Positions 1 to 5,983 are shown, numbered from the stretch's first letter. The stretch: DNA of 5,983 nt from Devosia sp. (GCA_011322005.1 DROE01000152.1:1-5983); one strand, 5' to 3'. Numbers and translations: made by a program. The notes: generated by a model from the letters alone, not told the origin.

Positions 1-509
1 GAGTTGATGTGGTCCAGACCTATCGTGCCAGCAATGGAACCGCCACAAGAACGATTCTGGCCAATGTCCGGGTGCTTGCCATTGGTCAGCGTTTGGGTGA
101 GGTGGGAGCCACCTCGGGTAATCCCGATCCCGACAACCCCCAGGCCCAGATGTTTGAGGACCAGACCATCGCCACCCTTGAGCTGGACCCCTCTCAGTCC
201 GAAACCATAATCGGCGCAGCAGCGACCGGTGAACTCTCTCTGGTGTTGCGCTCAGTGGCCGATTTCTCACCCGATGCCGACGAATCGCTTCCGCGCCAGA
301 ACGCCCAAACCATCCGCCTGATACGTTTCGGGGCTTCCTCTGATATCACCTCGAACACCATCGAGCAGGTGGCCGCGAGCGTGACCCCGGCCATAACAAT
401 GCCAGTAACCGGCCCGGTGCTGCTCGCGCCCGCCTATTCGGGGGGAACAAACCCCCTCACACAAAATTCTTCTGGCGAAGATTCCTCCGGCGAAGTGCCG
501 TTACAGTGA
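1..509 (+). CDS. cpaB: CpaB/RcpC pilus assembly protein, 3' part (5' end outside window)
   Basis: This is the C-terminal part of the Tad pilus assembly protein CpaB (RcpC in Actinobacillus), a periplasmic, membrane-anchored component thought to link the inner-membrane machine to the secretin. The reading frame is open from base 3 and gives 168 residues before the TGA at 507-509; the full family length is roughly 260-300 residues, so the N-terminal anchor and SAF domain are missing. The visible part starts in the RcpC/CpaB domain (VDVVQTYRA, then ILANVRVLAIGQRLGEV), followed by a strand-rich section TIATLELDPSQSETI and LSLVLRSVADF, and the typical closing strand TIRLIRFG. After this comes an approximately 57-residue Ser/Thr/Pro/Gly-rich tail with a tandem SSGED-SSGEV repeat, probably disordered. 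The next gene, cpaC, starts 17 nt downstream. Family call is firm; only the start is unseen. Confidence 0.9.
   Translation, partial: VDVVQTYRASNGTATRTILANVRVLAIGQRLGEVGATSGNPDPDNPQAQMFEDQTIATLELDPSQSETIIGAAATGELSLVLRSVADFSPDADESLPRQNAQTIRLIRFGASSDITSNTIEQVAASVTPAITMPVTGPVLLAPAYSGGTNPLTQNSSGEDSSGEVPLQ
468..497 (+). repeat. 15-bp tandem repeat at the cpaB 3' end (SSGED/SSGEV)
   Basis: Two adjacent 15-base units, 468-482 and 483-497, encode SSGED and SSGEV in the C-terminal tail of CpaB. They differ at a few mostly third-codon positions (TCTTCTGGCGAAGAT versus TCCTCCGGCGAAGTG). The repeat lies in low-complexity sequence and looks like a simple in-frame duplication. Confidence 0.6.
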
Positions 510-511
510 AT

Positions 512-518
512 GGGTGAG
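512..518 (+). promoter_or_regulatory. Ribosome binding site of cpaC, decides the start
   Basis: GGGTGAG lies 8 nt before the ATG at 527, a normal spacing, but only 2 nt before the in-frame TTG at 521. This supports ATG 527 as the start. The core GGTGA matches the 3' half of the AGGAGGTGA consensus. Confidence 0.55.
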
Positions 519-526
519 ATTTGAAC

Positions 527-1948
527 ATGCCTGGATTGAGCCGATATTCCAAGACCGACGCGCCCCTGCAACTGATAGGTGTCTGGGTGCTGACAATGTT
601 ACTGTCGCTTGCAGTGGTGCTCGCTTTCAGCCAGCCGGTCGCAGCGACCTCCATGTCATCCTTGAGAATATCCTCGGTTGGCGGCACACAGAACATTCAG
701 CTTGGTCTGAACAAATCTGTAATAGTTGACCTTCCCCGGGAAGTGTCCGAGGTTATCGTTTCCCAGCCCACAGTTGCCGGCGCCATCATGCGCACGCGCA
801 AACGCGCCATTATTCAGGGGGTCGCACTTGGAGAAACAAATGTTTTTTTTCTTGATGCGGCAGGTCGCCAGATTGCCGTTATCGAGATTTCCATCGTCAA
901 CGACGCTGCCACGCTTTCCGCGGCCCTGCGCCGGATTGTACCCACCTCCAGCATCAAGGTGGACACCTTTGGCGAACGCATAATCCTGTCGGGCAGCGCC
1001 CAGTCCACCGACGACATAAACAAGGTCATGGCAATTGCCGCCCAGTTTGCAGGGGGCGAAGAAAATGTCGCCAATGTCATCACCATCTCCGGCGCCCAGC
1101 AGGTGATGCTCAAGGTGACGGTCGCCGAGGTCGCCCGCGAGACCGTCAAACAGCTGGGTATTGATTTGAGCGCCTCCCTTTCCCTTGGCGACCTCACCAC
1201 CGGCCTTCTGTCTGCACCTCCGCTCGGTGGCGCCTCGGGGGTTATCAGCGGCTCAACCATGAACGCCGGCTTCTCCGCTGCGGGCGTCTCCATTGATGCA
1301 ACATTGCGGGCGCTTGAGCGGCGCGGGGCCCTGAAAACCCTGGCTGAACCCACACTTACCGCACTTTCGGGTCAGGAAGCCGAATTCCTCGCCGGTGGGG
1401 AGTTCCCTGTTCCCGTTGGTGTGGATAACGGCGTAATCACCTTTGAATTCAAGGAGTTCGGCATACGGTTGAAATTTACGCCCACCGTGCATTCGAGCGG
1501 TATTATCGGGCTTGAAGTGGATACCTCTGTTTCAGAACCGACCACCGAAGGCGGCTTTAACGCCGGGGGCATCACCATTCCTGCAACCCGTCAGCGCGAG
1601 GCCAAAACCTCGGTTCAGATGCAGGCGGGGGCAACTCTGGCCATTGCCGGTCTGATTGAAGACAAGGTGCGCCAGCAGTTCAACTCCCTTCCCGGAATAG
1701 GTGATGTGCCCATTCTTGGTGCCCTGTTCAGGTCGCGCGATTTCGTCCGCTCCCAGACCGAACTGCTGATAATGGTGACGCCCTACCTGGCGCAGCCCGG
1801 CGGGATGGCCCGGCTTCCTACTGACAATGTTAACTTTTCTGGAGACGCCGAAGCAATCTTTTTGGGGCATATGGAGAAACTCTATGGTGTGGGACAGGGC
1901 CCCGGTTCGGGCCAGTATGCCGGCTCGATTGGCTTTGTTCTGGACTAG
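527..1948 (+). CDS. cpaC: CpaC/RcpA outer-membrane secretin of the Tad pilus
   Basis: This gene encodes the secretin that forms the multimeric outer-membrane channel for the Tad pilus. It has 473 residues from ATG 527, a usual length for CpaC. Residues 1-41 look like a Sec signal peptide with a long n-region and a hydrophobic core at about 16-35 (LIGVWVLTMLLSLAVVLAF), with likely cleavage near PVAA at 38-41. Residues 45-125 form the pilus-secretin N-terminal domain (LGLNKSVIVDLP, IIQGVALGETNVFFLD). Residues 126-190 are BON-like (LRRIVPTSSIKVDTFGERIILSGSA). Residues 255-420 are the secretin core: LKTLAEPTLTALSGQEAEFLAGGEFPVPV split over 269-297, the hallmark GDVPILGALFRSR at 392-404, and ELLIMVTPYL at 412-421. 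The ending GSIGFVLD is typical of alphaproteobacterial CpaC. Known work shows this secretin depends on the lipoprotein CpaD, whose gene is not next to it here. Confidence 0.95.
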   Translation: MPGLSRYSKTDAPLQLIGVWVLTMLLSLAVVLAFSQPVAATSMSSLRISSVGGTQNIQLGLNKSVIVDLPREVSEVIVSQPTVAGAIMRTRKRAIIQGVALGETNVFFLDAAGRQIAVIEISIVNDAATLSAALRRIVPTSSIKVDTFGERIILSGSAQSTDDINKVMAIAAQFAGGEENVANVITISGAQQVMLKVTVAEVARETVKQLGIDLSASLSLGDLTTGLLSAPPLGGASGVISGSTMNAGFSAAGVSIDATLRALERRGALKTLAEPTLTALSGQEAEFLAGGEFPVPVGVDNGVITFEFKEFGIRLKFTPTVHSSGIIGLEVDTSVSEPTTEGGFNAGGITIPATRQREAKTSVQMQAGATLAIAGLIEDKVRQQFNSLPGIGDVPILGALFRSRDFVRSQTELLIMVTPYLAQPGGMARLPTDNVNFSGDAEAIFLGHMEKLYGVGQGPGSGQYAGSIGFVLD

Positions 1949-1974
1949 GGTCAGGAGCTCCAAGGGATTTTTGA

Positions 1975-1987
1975 CCCGCCAGGCGGG
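1975..1987 (+). repeat. Small GC-rich hairpin in the cpaC-cpaE gap
   Basis: CCCGCCAGGCGGG is an inverted repeat able to form a 5-bp GC stem (CCCGC/GCGGG) with a CAG loop. It is followed by AAAA on the + strand and has no T-tract after it on either strand (ATTTTTGA lies before it on +), so it does not look like an intrinsic terminator. An effect on mRNA stability or processing, or simple chance, is possible. Confidence 0.45.
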
Positions 1988-2003
1988 AAAACATGGCGCG
2001 CAT

Positions 2004-2008
2004 GAGGA
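2004..2008 (+). promoter_or_regulatory. Ribosome binding site of cpaE, decides the start
   Basis: GAGGA lies 8 nt before ATG 2017 and 5 nt before an adjacent in-frame GTG at 2014. The spacing and the codon favour ATG 2017. Confidence 0.6.
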
Positions 2009-2016
2009 ACTGAGTG

Positions 2017-3282
2017 ATGAGTGAATTGAAGAGCAATCAGGGCGAGCAGGCACCCCAGGCCAGTTCGGGCACCAGGCTGCTGCCGCGCATAACCGTGCAG
2101 GCTTTTTGCGAAAAATCGCAGACCGCACAACTGGTTGAATCCACCCTGAGTGACCGGCGCATGGCCAAGGTTGCTCTGACCACGCACAATGGTGGTCTGG
2201 AAGGCGCCATCGAAACCTATCGCGCCAACCCAACCCCCAACCTGTTGATGATTGAAACAACGCTGCCGCCCGAGCAAATCCCCGATGCTCTTGAGCAGCT
2301 CGCCGAATTTTGTGATCCGGGCACAAAGGTTATTGTGCTCGGACATGTCAACGATGTGGTTCTTTACCGCCACCTCATCCGCACCGGAGTATCCGAATAT
2401 ATTGTGCTGCCCACTGAGGCTGACACCTTTGTTTCCGCAATCGTTGAACTGTTTGCGTCACAAGACGCCGAACCCATTGGACGCACCATCGGTTTTGTCA
2501 GTGCAAAAGGGGGGTCGGGCTCCTCCACCATTGCCCACAATTCCGCCTGGGCCGCCGCCCAGTCGTTGCAGCAGCAGGTACTGATTGTCGACATGGACAT
2601 GGCCTATGGCACAGCGGGGCTGAACTTCAACCAGGATCCCCCCTATGGCATCGCCGATGCGGTTTTTGCCAAGGAAAAGCTTGATACGGTGATGCTTGAC
2701 CGCCTGATTTCCAAGGCGGCGAGCAATATCAACCTTCTCGCCGCCCCCGGGACCCTCGAACAGGTTTATGATTTTGACGAGGGCGATTTTGAACAGATTA
2801 TCGAACTGGTCCAGACGACAATTCCCCTGATTGTATTGGACATCCCCCATCTTTGGTGTGGCTGGGTGCGCCGCACCCTGTCTACGCTGGATGAGATAGT
2901 GATCGTGGCCGAGCCGGACCTTGCCAATTTGCGCAACGCCAAGTCCATGGTGGATACCATCAAATCCATGCGCCCCAACGAACCGGACCCGCTGCTGGTG
3001 CTCAACCGGGTCGGATTGCCCAAAAGACCTGAAATTGCATCGGCGGAATTTGCTTCCGCCATCGAGTGCACGCTTGTTGGAGAGATTCTCTTCGACGCCG
3101 CTCTTTTCGGAACCGCGGCCAATAACGGCCAGATGATCGCCGAAGTGTCCTCGGGAAACAAGGTCAATGAGGCCTTTCTCAAAATCTCGGACCGGGTGAC
3201 CGGCCGCAGTCGGCCCGAAAGCGAAGCCCGGGCACGTGGTATCGGTCTGACCTCGCTGATGAATATGCTCAAACGCGCCTGA
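2017..3282 (+). CDS. cpaE: CpaE/TadZ-like pilus localisation ATPase (pseudo-receiver plus MinD/ParA domain)
   Basis: CpaE/TadZ proteins place the Tad machine in the cell, at the pole in known cases, and recruit the other parts. The product has 421 residues from ATG 2017. Residues 25-145 resemble a response-regulator receiver fold, but the usual phospho-acceptor Asp is replaced by Glu80 (NLLMIETTLP) and the beta-5 Lys region reads SEYIVLP, so it is probably not phosphorylated. Residues 156-390 form a ParA/MinD-type ATPase: a deviant P-loop KGGSGSST at 164-171, keeping the first Lys but with Ser where ParA and MinD have the second Lys; a Walker A' VLIVDMDMAYGT at 188-199; and a Walker B-like LIVLDIPH at 271-278. 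NLRNAKSMVDTI (304-315) and LLVLNRVG (326-333) are also family-like. It has no signal peptide, so it should be cytoplasmic and membrane-associated. cpaF follows after 63 nt. Confidence 0.93.
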   Translation: MSELKSNQGEQAPQASSGTRLLPRITVQAFCEKSQTAQLVESTLSDRRMAKVALTTHNGGLEGAIETYRANPTPNLLMIETTLPPEQIPDALEQLAEFCDPGTKVIVLGHVNDVVLYRHLIRTGVSEYIVLPTEADTFVSAIVELFASQDAEPIGRTIGFVSAKGGSGSSTIAHNSAWAAAQSLQQQVLIVDMDMAYGTAGLNFNQDPPYGIADAVFAKEKLDTVMLDRLISKAASNINLLAAPGTLEQVYDFDEGDFEQIIELVQTTIPLIVLDIPHLWCGWVRRTLSTLDEIVIVAEPDLANLRNAKSMVDTIKSMRPNEPDPLLVLNRVGLPKRPEIASAEFASAIECTLVGEILFDAALFGTAANNGQMIAEVSSGNKVNEAFLKISDRVTGRSRPESEARARGIGLTSLMNMLKRA

Positions 3283-3294
3283 GGGGCCGGGCCA

Positions 3295-3330
3295 ATGACA
3301 AAAGCTCCGGGGAACCGGGCCAGGGAATGA
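3295..3330 (+). CDS. Possible 11-residue leader ORF before cpaF
   Basis: An ATG at 3295 opens an 11-codon frame (MTKAPGNRARE) ending in TGA at 3328-3330. GAGGGG at 3281-3286 is a good ribosome binding site 8 nt before it and overlaps the cpaE stop codon. It ends 15 nt before the cpaF ATG. The peptide has no recognisable features and no run of one amino acid that would suggest attenuation. It may be translated as a coupling element between cpaE and cpaF, or may be a chance frame. Confidence 0.25.
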   Translation: MTKAPGNRARE

Positions 3331-3335
3331 GAATC

Positions 3336-3339
3336 AGGA
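3336..3339 (+). promoter_or_regulatory. Ribosome binding site of cpaF
   Basis: AGGA ends 6 nt before the cpaF ATG at 3346, a good spacing, and supports this start. Confidence 0.6.
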
Positions 3340-3345
3340 TAGCTC

Positions 3346-4848
3346 ATGTTCGGAAAGCGTAAGACATTTGGCGGGAACACGAATAACCCCACCCACGCCG
3401 CCCTCAAACCCGCAAGTGCGGAACCGGCCTCCGCGGGGCGGTCGGCACCGCCCCCCGCTGTGCCAAGCCCGGCCGGGGAAACGTCTCAGCCGAAGCCTGT
3501 TGCCCGGGACGATGTTTTTGACATCAATGCCGAAGAGGGGATCGCCCGTGACGAGGAATATTTCAAAACCAAGTCAGCGGTGTTCAACGCCCTCATAGAT
3601 TCCATCGACCTGAGCCAGCTGGCGACCATGGAAATAGAATCCGCCCGCGAAGAAATCCGCGATATTGTCTCGGAAATCATCTCCCTTAAAGCCATCGTCA
3701 TGTCCATATCCGAGCAGGAGGATCTGCTCGACGACATCTGCAATGATGTGCTGGGTTACGGGCCTCTCGAACCCCTGCTGGCGCGTGACGACATCGCGGA
3801 CATCATGGTGAACGGTGCCCAGACATGTTATATTGAGGTGAACGGGCGGGTGAAAAACACCAACATTCGTTTTCGTGACGATGCCCACTTGATGAATGTG
3901 TGTCAGCGTATTGTTTCCGAAGTGGGACGGCGGGTCGATGAGAGCTCGCCCATTTGTGACGCGCGCCTGCCGGATGGCTCCCGCGTCAACGTTATTGCGC
4001 CCCCACTGGCCATAGATGGCGCGGCCCTGACTATTCGCAAGTTCAAGAAGGACAAACTGACCCTTGAGCAGTTGGTCAAGTTCGGCTCGATTTCCCCCGA
4101 AGGAGCCGAATTGCTGCGTATCCTTGGCCGGGTGCGCGGCAACGTGCTGATTTCCGGGGGCACGGGTTCTGGAAAGACCACGCTTCTGAACTGCATGACG
4201 GCCTTTATCGACGAAGACGAGCGCGTTATCACCTGTGAGGATTCCGCCGAACTGCAATTGCAGCAACCCCACGTTGTACGCCTTGAAACCCGCCCCCCCA
4301 ACCTGGAGGGCGAGGGCCAGATCACCATGCGTGATCTTATCAAGAACTGCCTGCGCATGCGTCCTGAACGCATAATCGTTGGCGAGGTGCGCGGACCGGA
4401 GGCTTTCGATCTTCTGCAGGCCATGAACACCGGCCATGACGGCTCCATGGGAACCCTGCACGCCAACTCGCCTCGTGAAGCCATGGCCCGTATGGAATCC
4501 ATGATCACCATGGGCGGCTATTCCCTTCCCTCGCGCACCATCCGCGAAATGATCGTATCTTCCATAGACGTTATCGTGCAGGCCGCCCGCCTCAGGGACG
4601 GTTCGCGCCGCATAACGCACGTCACCGAGGTTCTGGGCATGGAAGGCGAGGTTATCGTTACTCAGGACATATTTCTGTATGACATTACCGGAGAGGACGC
4701 CAACGGAAACCTGATTGGCCGCCATCGCTCCACCGGCATCACCAAGCCCAAGCTGGCCGAACGCGCGCGCTATTTCAACGAGGAGTCCGCTCTGGTGGAA
4801 GCGCTCGAAGCCGCCAACATCGAAGAACAGCAGGCTGTGGGGGGTTAG
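3346..4848 (+). CDS. cpaF: CpaF/TadA secretion ATPase (GspE/VirB11 family) of the Tad pilus
   Basis: CpaF is the hexameric cytoplasmic ATPase that powers Tad pilus assembly (and, in Caulobacter, retraction). The product has 500 residues. Residues 1-52 are a Pro/Ala-rich, probably flexible N-terminus. Residues 70-230 are the N-terminal helical and PAS-like domain (LGYGPLEPLL 136-145, DIADIMVNG 149-157, RRVDESSPICDARLPDGSRVN across 195-215). The ATPase core is complete: Walker A GGTGSGKTT at 271-279 (Lys277), Asp box RVITCEDSAELQL at 293-305 (Glu298, Asp299), Walker B RIIVGEVRGPEA at 342-353 (Glu347), and His box GHDGSMGTLHANS at 363-375 (His364, His372). DVIVQAARLRDGSRRIT (408-424) is also typical of the family. 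All catalytic residues are present, so an active enzyme is expected. tadB starts 5 nt after the stop, which suggests coupled translation with its membrane partner. Confidence 0.97.
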   Translation: MFGKRKTFGGNTNNPTHAALKPASAEPASAGRSAPPPAVPSPAGETSQPKPVARDDVFDINAEEGIARDEEYFKTKSAVFNALIDSIDLSQLATMEIESAREEIRDIVSEIISLKAIVMSISEQEDLLDDICNDVLGYGPLEPLLARDDIADIMVNGAQTCYIEVNGRVKNTNIRFRDDAHLMNVCQRIVSEVGRRVDESSPICDARLPDGSRVNVIAPPLAIDGAALTIRKFKKDKLTLEQLVKFGSISPEGAELLRILGRVRGNVLISGGTGSGKTTLLNCMTAFIDEDERVITCEDSAELQLQQPHVVRLETRPPNLEGEGQITMRDLIKNCLRMRPERIIVGEVRGPEAFDLLQAMNTGHDGSMGTLHANSPREAMARMESMITMGGYSLPSRTIREMIVSSIDVIVQAARLRDGSRRITHVTEVLGMEGEVIVTQDIFLYDITGEDANGNLIGRHRSTGITKPKLAERARYFNEESALVEALEAANIEEQQAVGG

Positions 4849-4853
4849 AAATC

Positions 4854-5828
4854 ATGTCACCGATAGTGCTGGGCATTCTCGTGGTAGTTGTGATTGGAGC
4901 CCTTGGCGCGGCTTTCATGCCCTCTTTCGCTGGTTCGGGCAGGGCCGACAAACGCATAAAGGCCATGAGCGGCGTGGGTGCGGGCAGGCGCTCGGGAACA
5001 ACAGCGCCTTCTCGCGATGCCCGGCGAAGGTCGGTTGAGGAGGTCGTCAAGGATCAGGCCGGTGTTACCAAAAAGAAGAAATCCCGTATCCCCCTGCAAC
5101 TGAAGCTTTATCAGGCGGGTATGCAGATAAAGAAGGGCGCCTTTATCCGAAATTCGGTTATTCTGGGCGCAGTTGCTTTTGTTCTGCTGTTTGTTTTCGG
5201 CCTGGCCCCCTTGTACGCCGGCGTGTTTGCACTTGCCATCGCCTACCTGCTGCCCAACTGGTATATTGGCCGTCGCCGCAAGAAATATCAGAAGAAATTT
5301 CTCGAAGAACTGCCTAACGCCGTTGAAGCAATTGTGCGCGGCGTAAAAACCGGCCTTCCCCTGAACGATTGCATTCGTCTGGTGGCCAAAGAAGGCAAGG
5401 AACCCGTCAGGTCCGAGTTTGCCCGTGTTATCGACGCGCAATCCATGGGCACTTCCATGGAGGATGCGGTGGGCCTGATCTACGAGCGCCTGCCGATTTC
5501 GGAAGTCAATTTTTTTGTGGTTGTCATCTCCGTGCAGCAAAAGTCCGGCGGCAATCTCTCTGAGGCCCTGAGCAATCTGGCCCGGGTATTGCGCGACCGC
5601 AAGAAAATGGCGGCCAAGGTCAAGGCCATGTCTTCAGAAGCCAAGGCCTCGGCATTGATTATCGGATCGCTTCCCTTCATCGTTGCGGCACTGGTCAGCG
5701 TCGTGACTCCCAACTATCTGGAGCCTCTTTTCACCACCACTCCCGGATATATCAGCCTGGCAGTTGCCACCATCATGATGTCCATGGGTGCGTTCATCAT
5801 GAACAAAATGGTGCAGTTTGATTATTAG
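4854..5828 (+). CDS. tadB: TadB (CpaG) inner-membrane platform protein, GspF family
   Basis: TadB is one of the two GspF-like inner-membrane proteins (TadB and TadC) that form the platform on which CpaF acts. The product has 324 residues, normal for the family. By eye, membrane segments lie at about 3-22 (IVLGILVVVVIGALG), 101-115, 118-135, 266-284 and 299-316. Residues 24-98 are a basic cytoplasmic stretch with KKKK at 73-76. The T2SSF domain covers about 150-280: EELPNAVEAIVRGVKTGLPL at 151-170, FFVVVISVQQKSGGNLSEAL at 220-239 with the conserved QQKSGGNLSE core, and RVLRDRKKMAAKVKAMSSEA at 244-263. The start ATG at 4854 is only 5 nt after the cpaF stop; the only SD-like sequence is a G-run at 4840-4844, so translation probably depends on coupling. 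tadC, which usually follows directly, is not recognisable downstream. Confidence 0.95.
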   Translation: MSPIVLGILVVVVIGALGAAFMPSFAGSGRADKRIKAMSGVGAGRRSGTTAPSRDARRRSVEEVVKDQAGVTKKKKSRIPLQLKLYQAGMQIKKGAFIRNSVILGAVAFVLLFVFGLAPLYAGVFALAIAYLLPNWYIGRRRKKYQKKFLEELPNAVEAIVRGVKTGLPLNDCIRLVAKEGKEPVRSEFARVIDAQSMGTSMEDAVGLIYERLPISEVNFFVVVISVQQKSGGNLSEALSNLARVLRDRKKMAAKVKAMSSEAKASALIIGSLPFIVAALVSVVTPNYLEPLFTTTPGYISLAVATIMMSMGAFIMNKMVQFDY

Positions 5829-5848
5829 GGTCAGGACTCATTAATCTC

Positions 5849-5983
5849 ATGCAATTCTGTTTGAAAGAAAGTGTTCAGATGAAGCAAATCGTGAGCAAGG
5901 GAAGGTTTTCACTTTTTCGAGCAACGATCTGCCATCAGACGGGCGCTTTATTTCAAACCCTTCGGGCGCTGTTGATTTTGCCC
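5849..5983 (+). CDS. Possible start of an unrecognised gene after tadB (3' end outside window)
   Basis: A + strand frame is open from ATG 5849 (or the in-frame ATG 5879) to the window end, 45 or 35 codons. From ATG 5879 it begins MKQIVSKGRFSLFRATICHQ and goes on to LRALLILP at the edge. A basic start running into a hydrophobic stretch could be the beginning of a signal or lipoprotein signal peptide, but the decisive part is cut off. AGGA at 5833-5836 is a poor-distance ribosome site for ATG 5849 (12 nt). It does not resemble the start of TadC as I know it. The region is lower in GC than the rest of the window, and a minus-strand frame (5847-5981) and a second + frame without an ATG/GTG/TTG start (5845 to the end) are also open. 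Coding status is uncertain. Confidence 0.2.
   Translation, partial: MQFCLKESVQMKQIVSKGRFSLFRATICHQTGALFQTLRALLILP

Larger units (their letters stand above)
1949..2016 (+). other. cpaC-cpaE intergenic gap where cpaD is usually found
   Basis: Only 68 nt separate the cpaC stop (1946-1948) from the cpaE ATG (2017). The gap contains no gene: the only ATG-started reading frame is six codons long (1993-2013, MARMRN). In Caulobacter and rhizobial Tad loci, cpaD lies at this place. The gap holds a compact hairpin and the cpaE ribosome binding site. Confidence 0.8.
3283..3345 (+). repeat. Imperfect tandem duplication in the cpaE-cpaF gap
   Basis: Two related units can be read in this 63-nt gap. Unit 1 (3283-3307) runs GGGG, CCGGGCCA, ATGA and ends AGCTC. 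Unit 2 (3309-3345) runs GGGG, AA, CCGGGCCA, GGGAATGA, a stretch with AGGA, and ends AGCTC directly before the cpaF ATG. The exact core is CCGGGCCA at 3287-3294 and 3315-3322. The order of shared blocks suggests a duplicated translation-initiation region that has since diverged, although the gaps needed make chance possible. Confidence 0.4.

Noticed and set aside
843..850. Run of eight T in cpaC (and seven T at 5510-5516 in tadB) as a programmed slippage or frameshift site
   Set aside because: Both runs encode conserved-looking Phe-Phe in continuous frames, and the genes are intact and of normal length. No alternative frame of use follows.
1993..2013. Six-codon frame MARMRN as a remnant of cpaD
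   Set aside because: It is too short to compare with anything, and no ribosome binding site is evident before it.
1532..2326. Minus-strand ORF (264 aa) across the cpaC end and cpaE start
   Set aside because: It overlaps two well-supported genes and has no recognisable domain or visible ribosome binding site. Its Trp/Cys/Arg-rich composition is typical of a shadow frame.
3574..4725. Long minus-strand ORF (383 aa) opposite cpaF
   Set aside because: It lies wholly within cpaF, which carries all ATPase motifs. The translation shows no recognisable family and is explained by the codon bias of a GC-rich gene read in antisense.
5941..5970. Repeated GGGCGCT (5941-5947 and 5964-5970) and a short CCC-TTC-GGG stem as a terminator or attachment site
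   Set aside because: The repeat is only seven bases and the stem three base pairs; no T-tract or recognisable site structure follows.
5847..5981. Minus-strand open frame entering from the right edge, possibly a convergent gene ending at 5847
   Set aside because: It has 44 codons with low third-position GC and no recognisable motif. It cannot be told from chance with the window ending here, so it is noted only as an alternative to the + strand frame.

Overview
The window is a stretch of a Tad (tight adherence, type IVc) pilus operon, all on the + strand. It is about 58-60% GC by eye. The Cpa-type gene set, the order cpaB-cpaC-(cpaD absent)-cpaE-cpaF-tadB and the protein sequences suggest an alphaproteobacterium, probably Hyphomicrobiales or a relative. 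No rRNA or other phylogenetic marker is present, so the placement is an inference.

Layout: 1-509 is the 3' part of cpaB (periplasmic pilus assembly protein; the start lies outside the window). 527-1948 is cpaC (outer-membrane secretin). 1949-2016 is a short non-coding gap with a small GC-rich hairpin, at the place where the lipoprotein gene cpaD usually sits. 2017-3282 is cpaE (TadZ-like MinD/ParA-family localisation ATPase with a degenerate receiver domain). 3283-3345 is a gap holding an imperfect tandem duplication and a possible 11-codon leader ORF. 3346-4848 is cpaF (TadA secretion ATPase). 4854-5828 is tadB (inner-membrane platform protein). The last 155 bases are lower in GC. They are not an obvious tadC start and carry at best the beginning of an unrecognised gene.

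How the genes work together: CpaE places the machine in the cell, CpaF hydrolyses ATP on the cytoplasmic face, TadB (normally paired with TadC) is the membrane platform that moves pilin, CpaB bridges the periplasm, and CpaC is the outer-membrane channel. The pilin (pilA/flp), prepilin peptidase (cpaA), cpaD and tadC are not in the window. Spacings of 5 to 68 nt, all co-directional, fit one polycistronic transcript. I see no promoter and no convincing terminator.

I found no new system. The points most worth checking are the missing cpaD, the unusual sequence after tadB where tadC is expected, and a 14-15 nt segment shared between the ends of cpaC and tadB.
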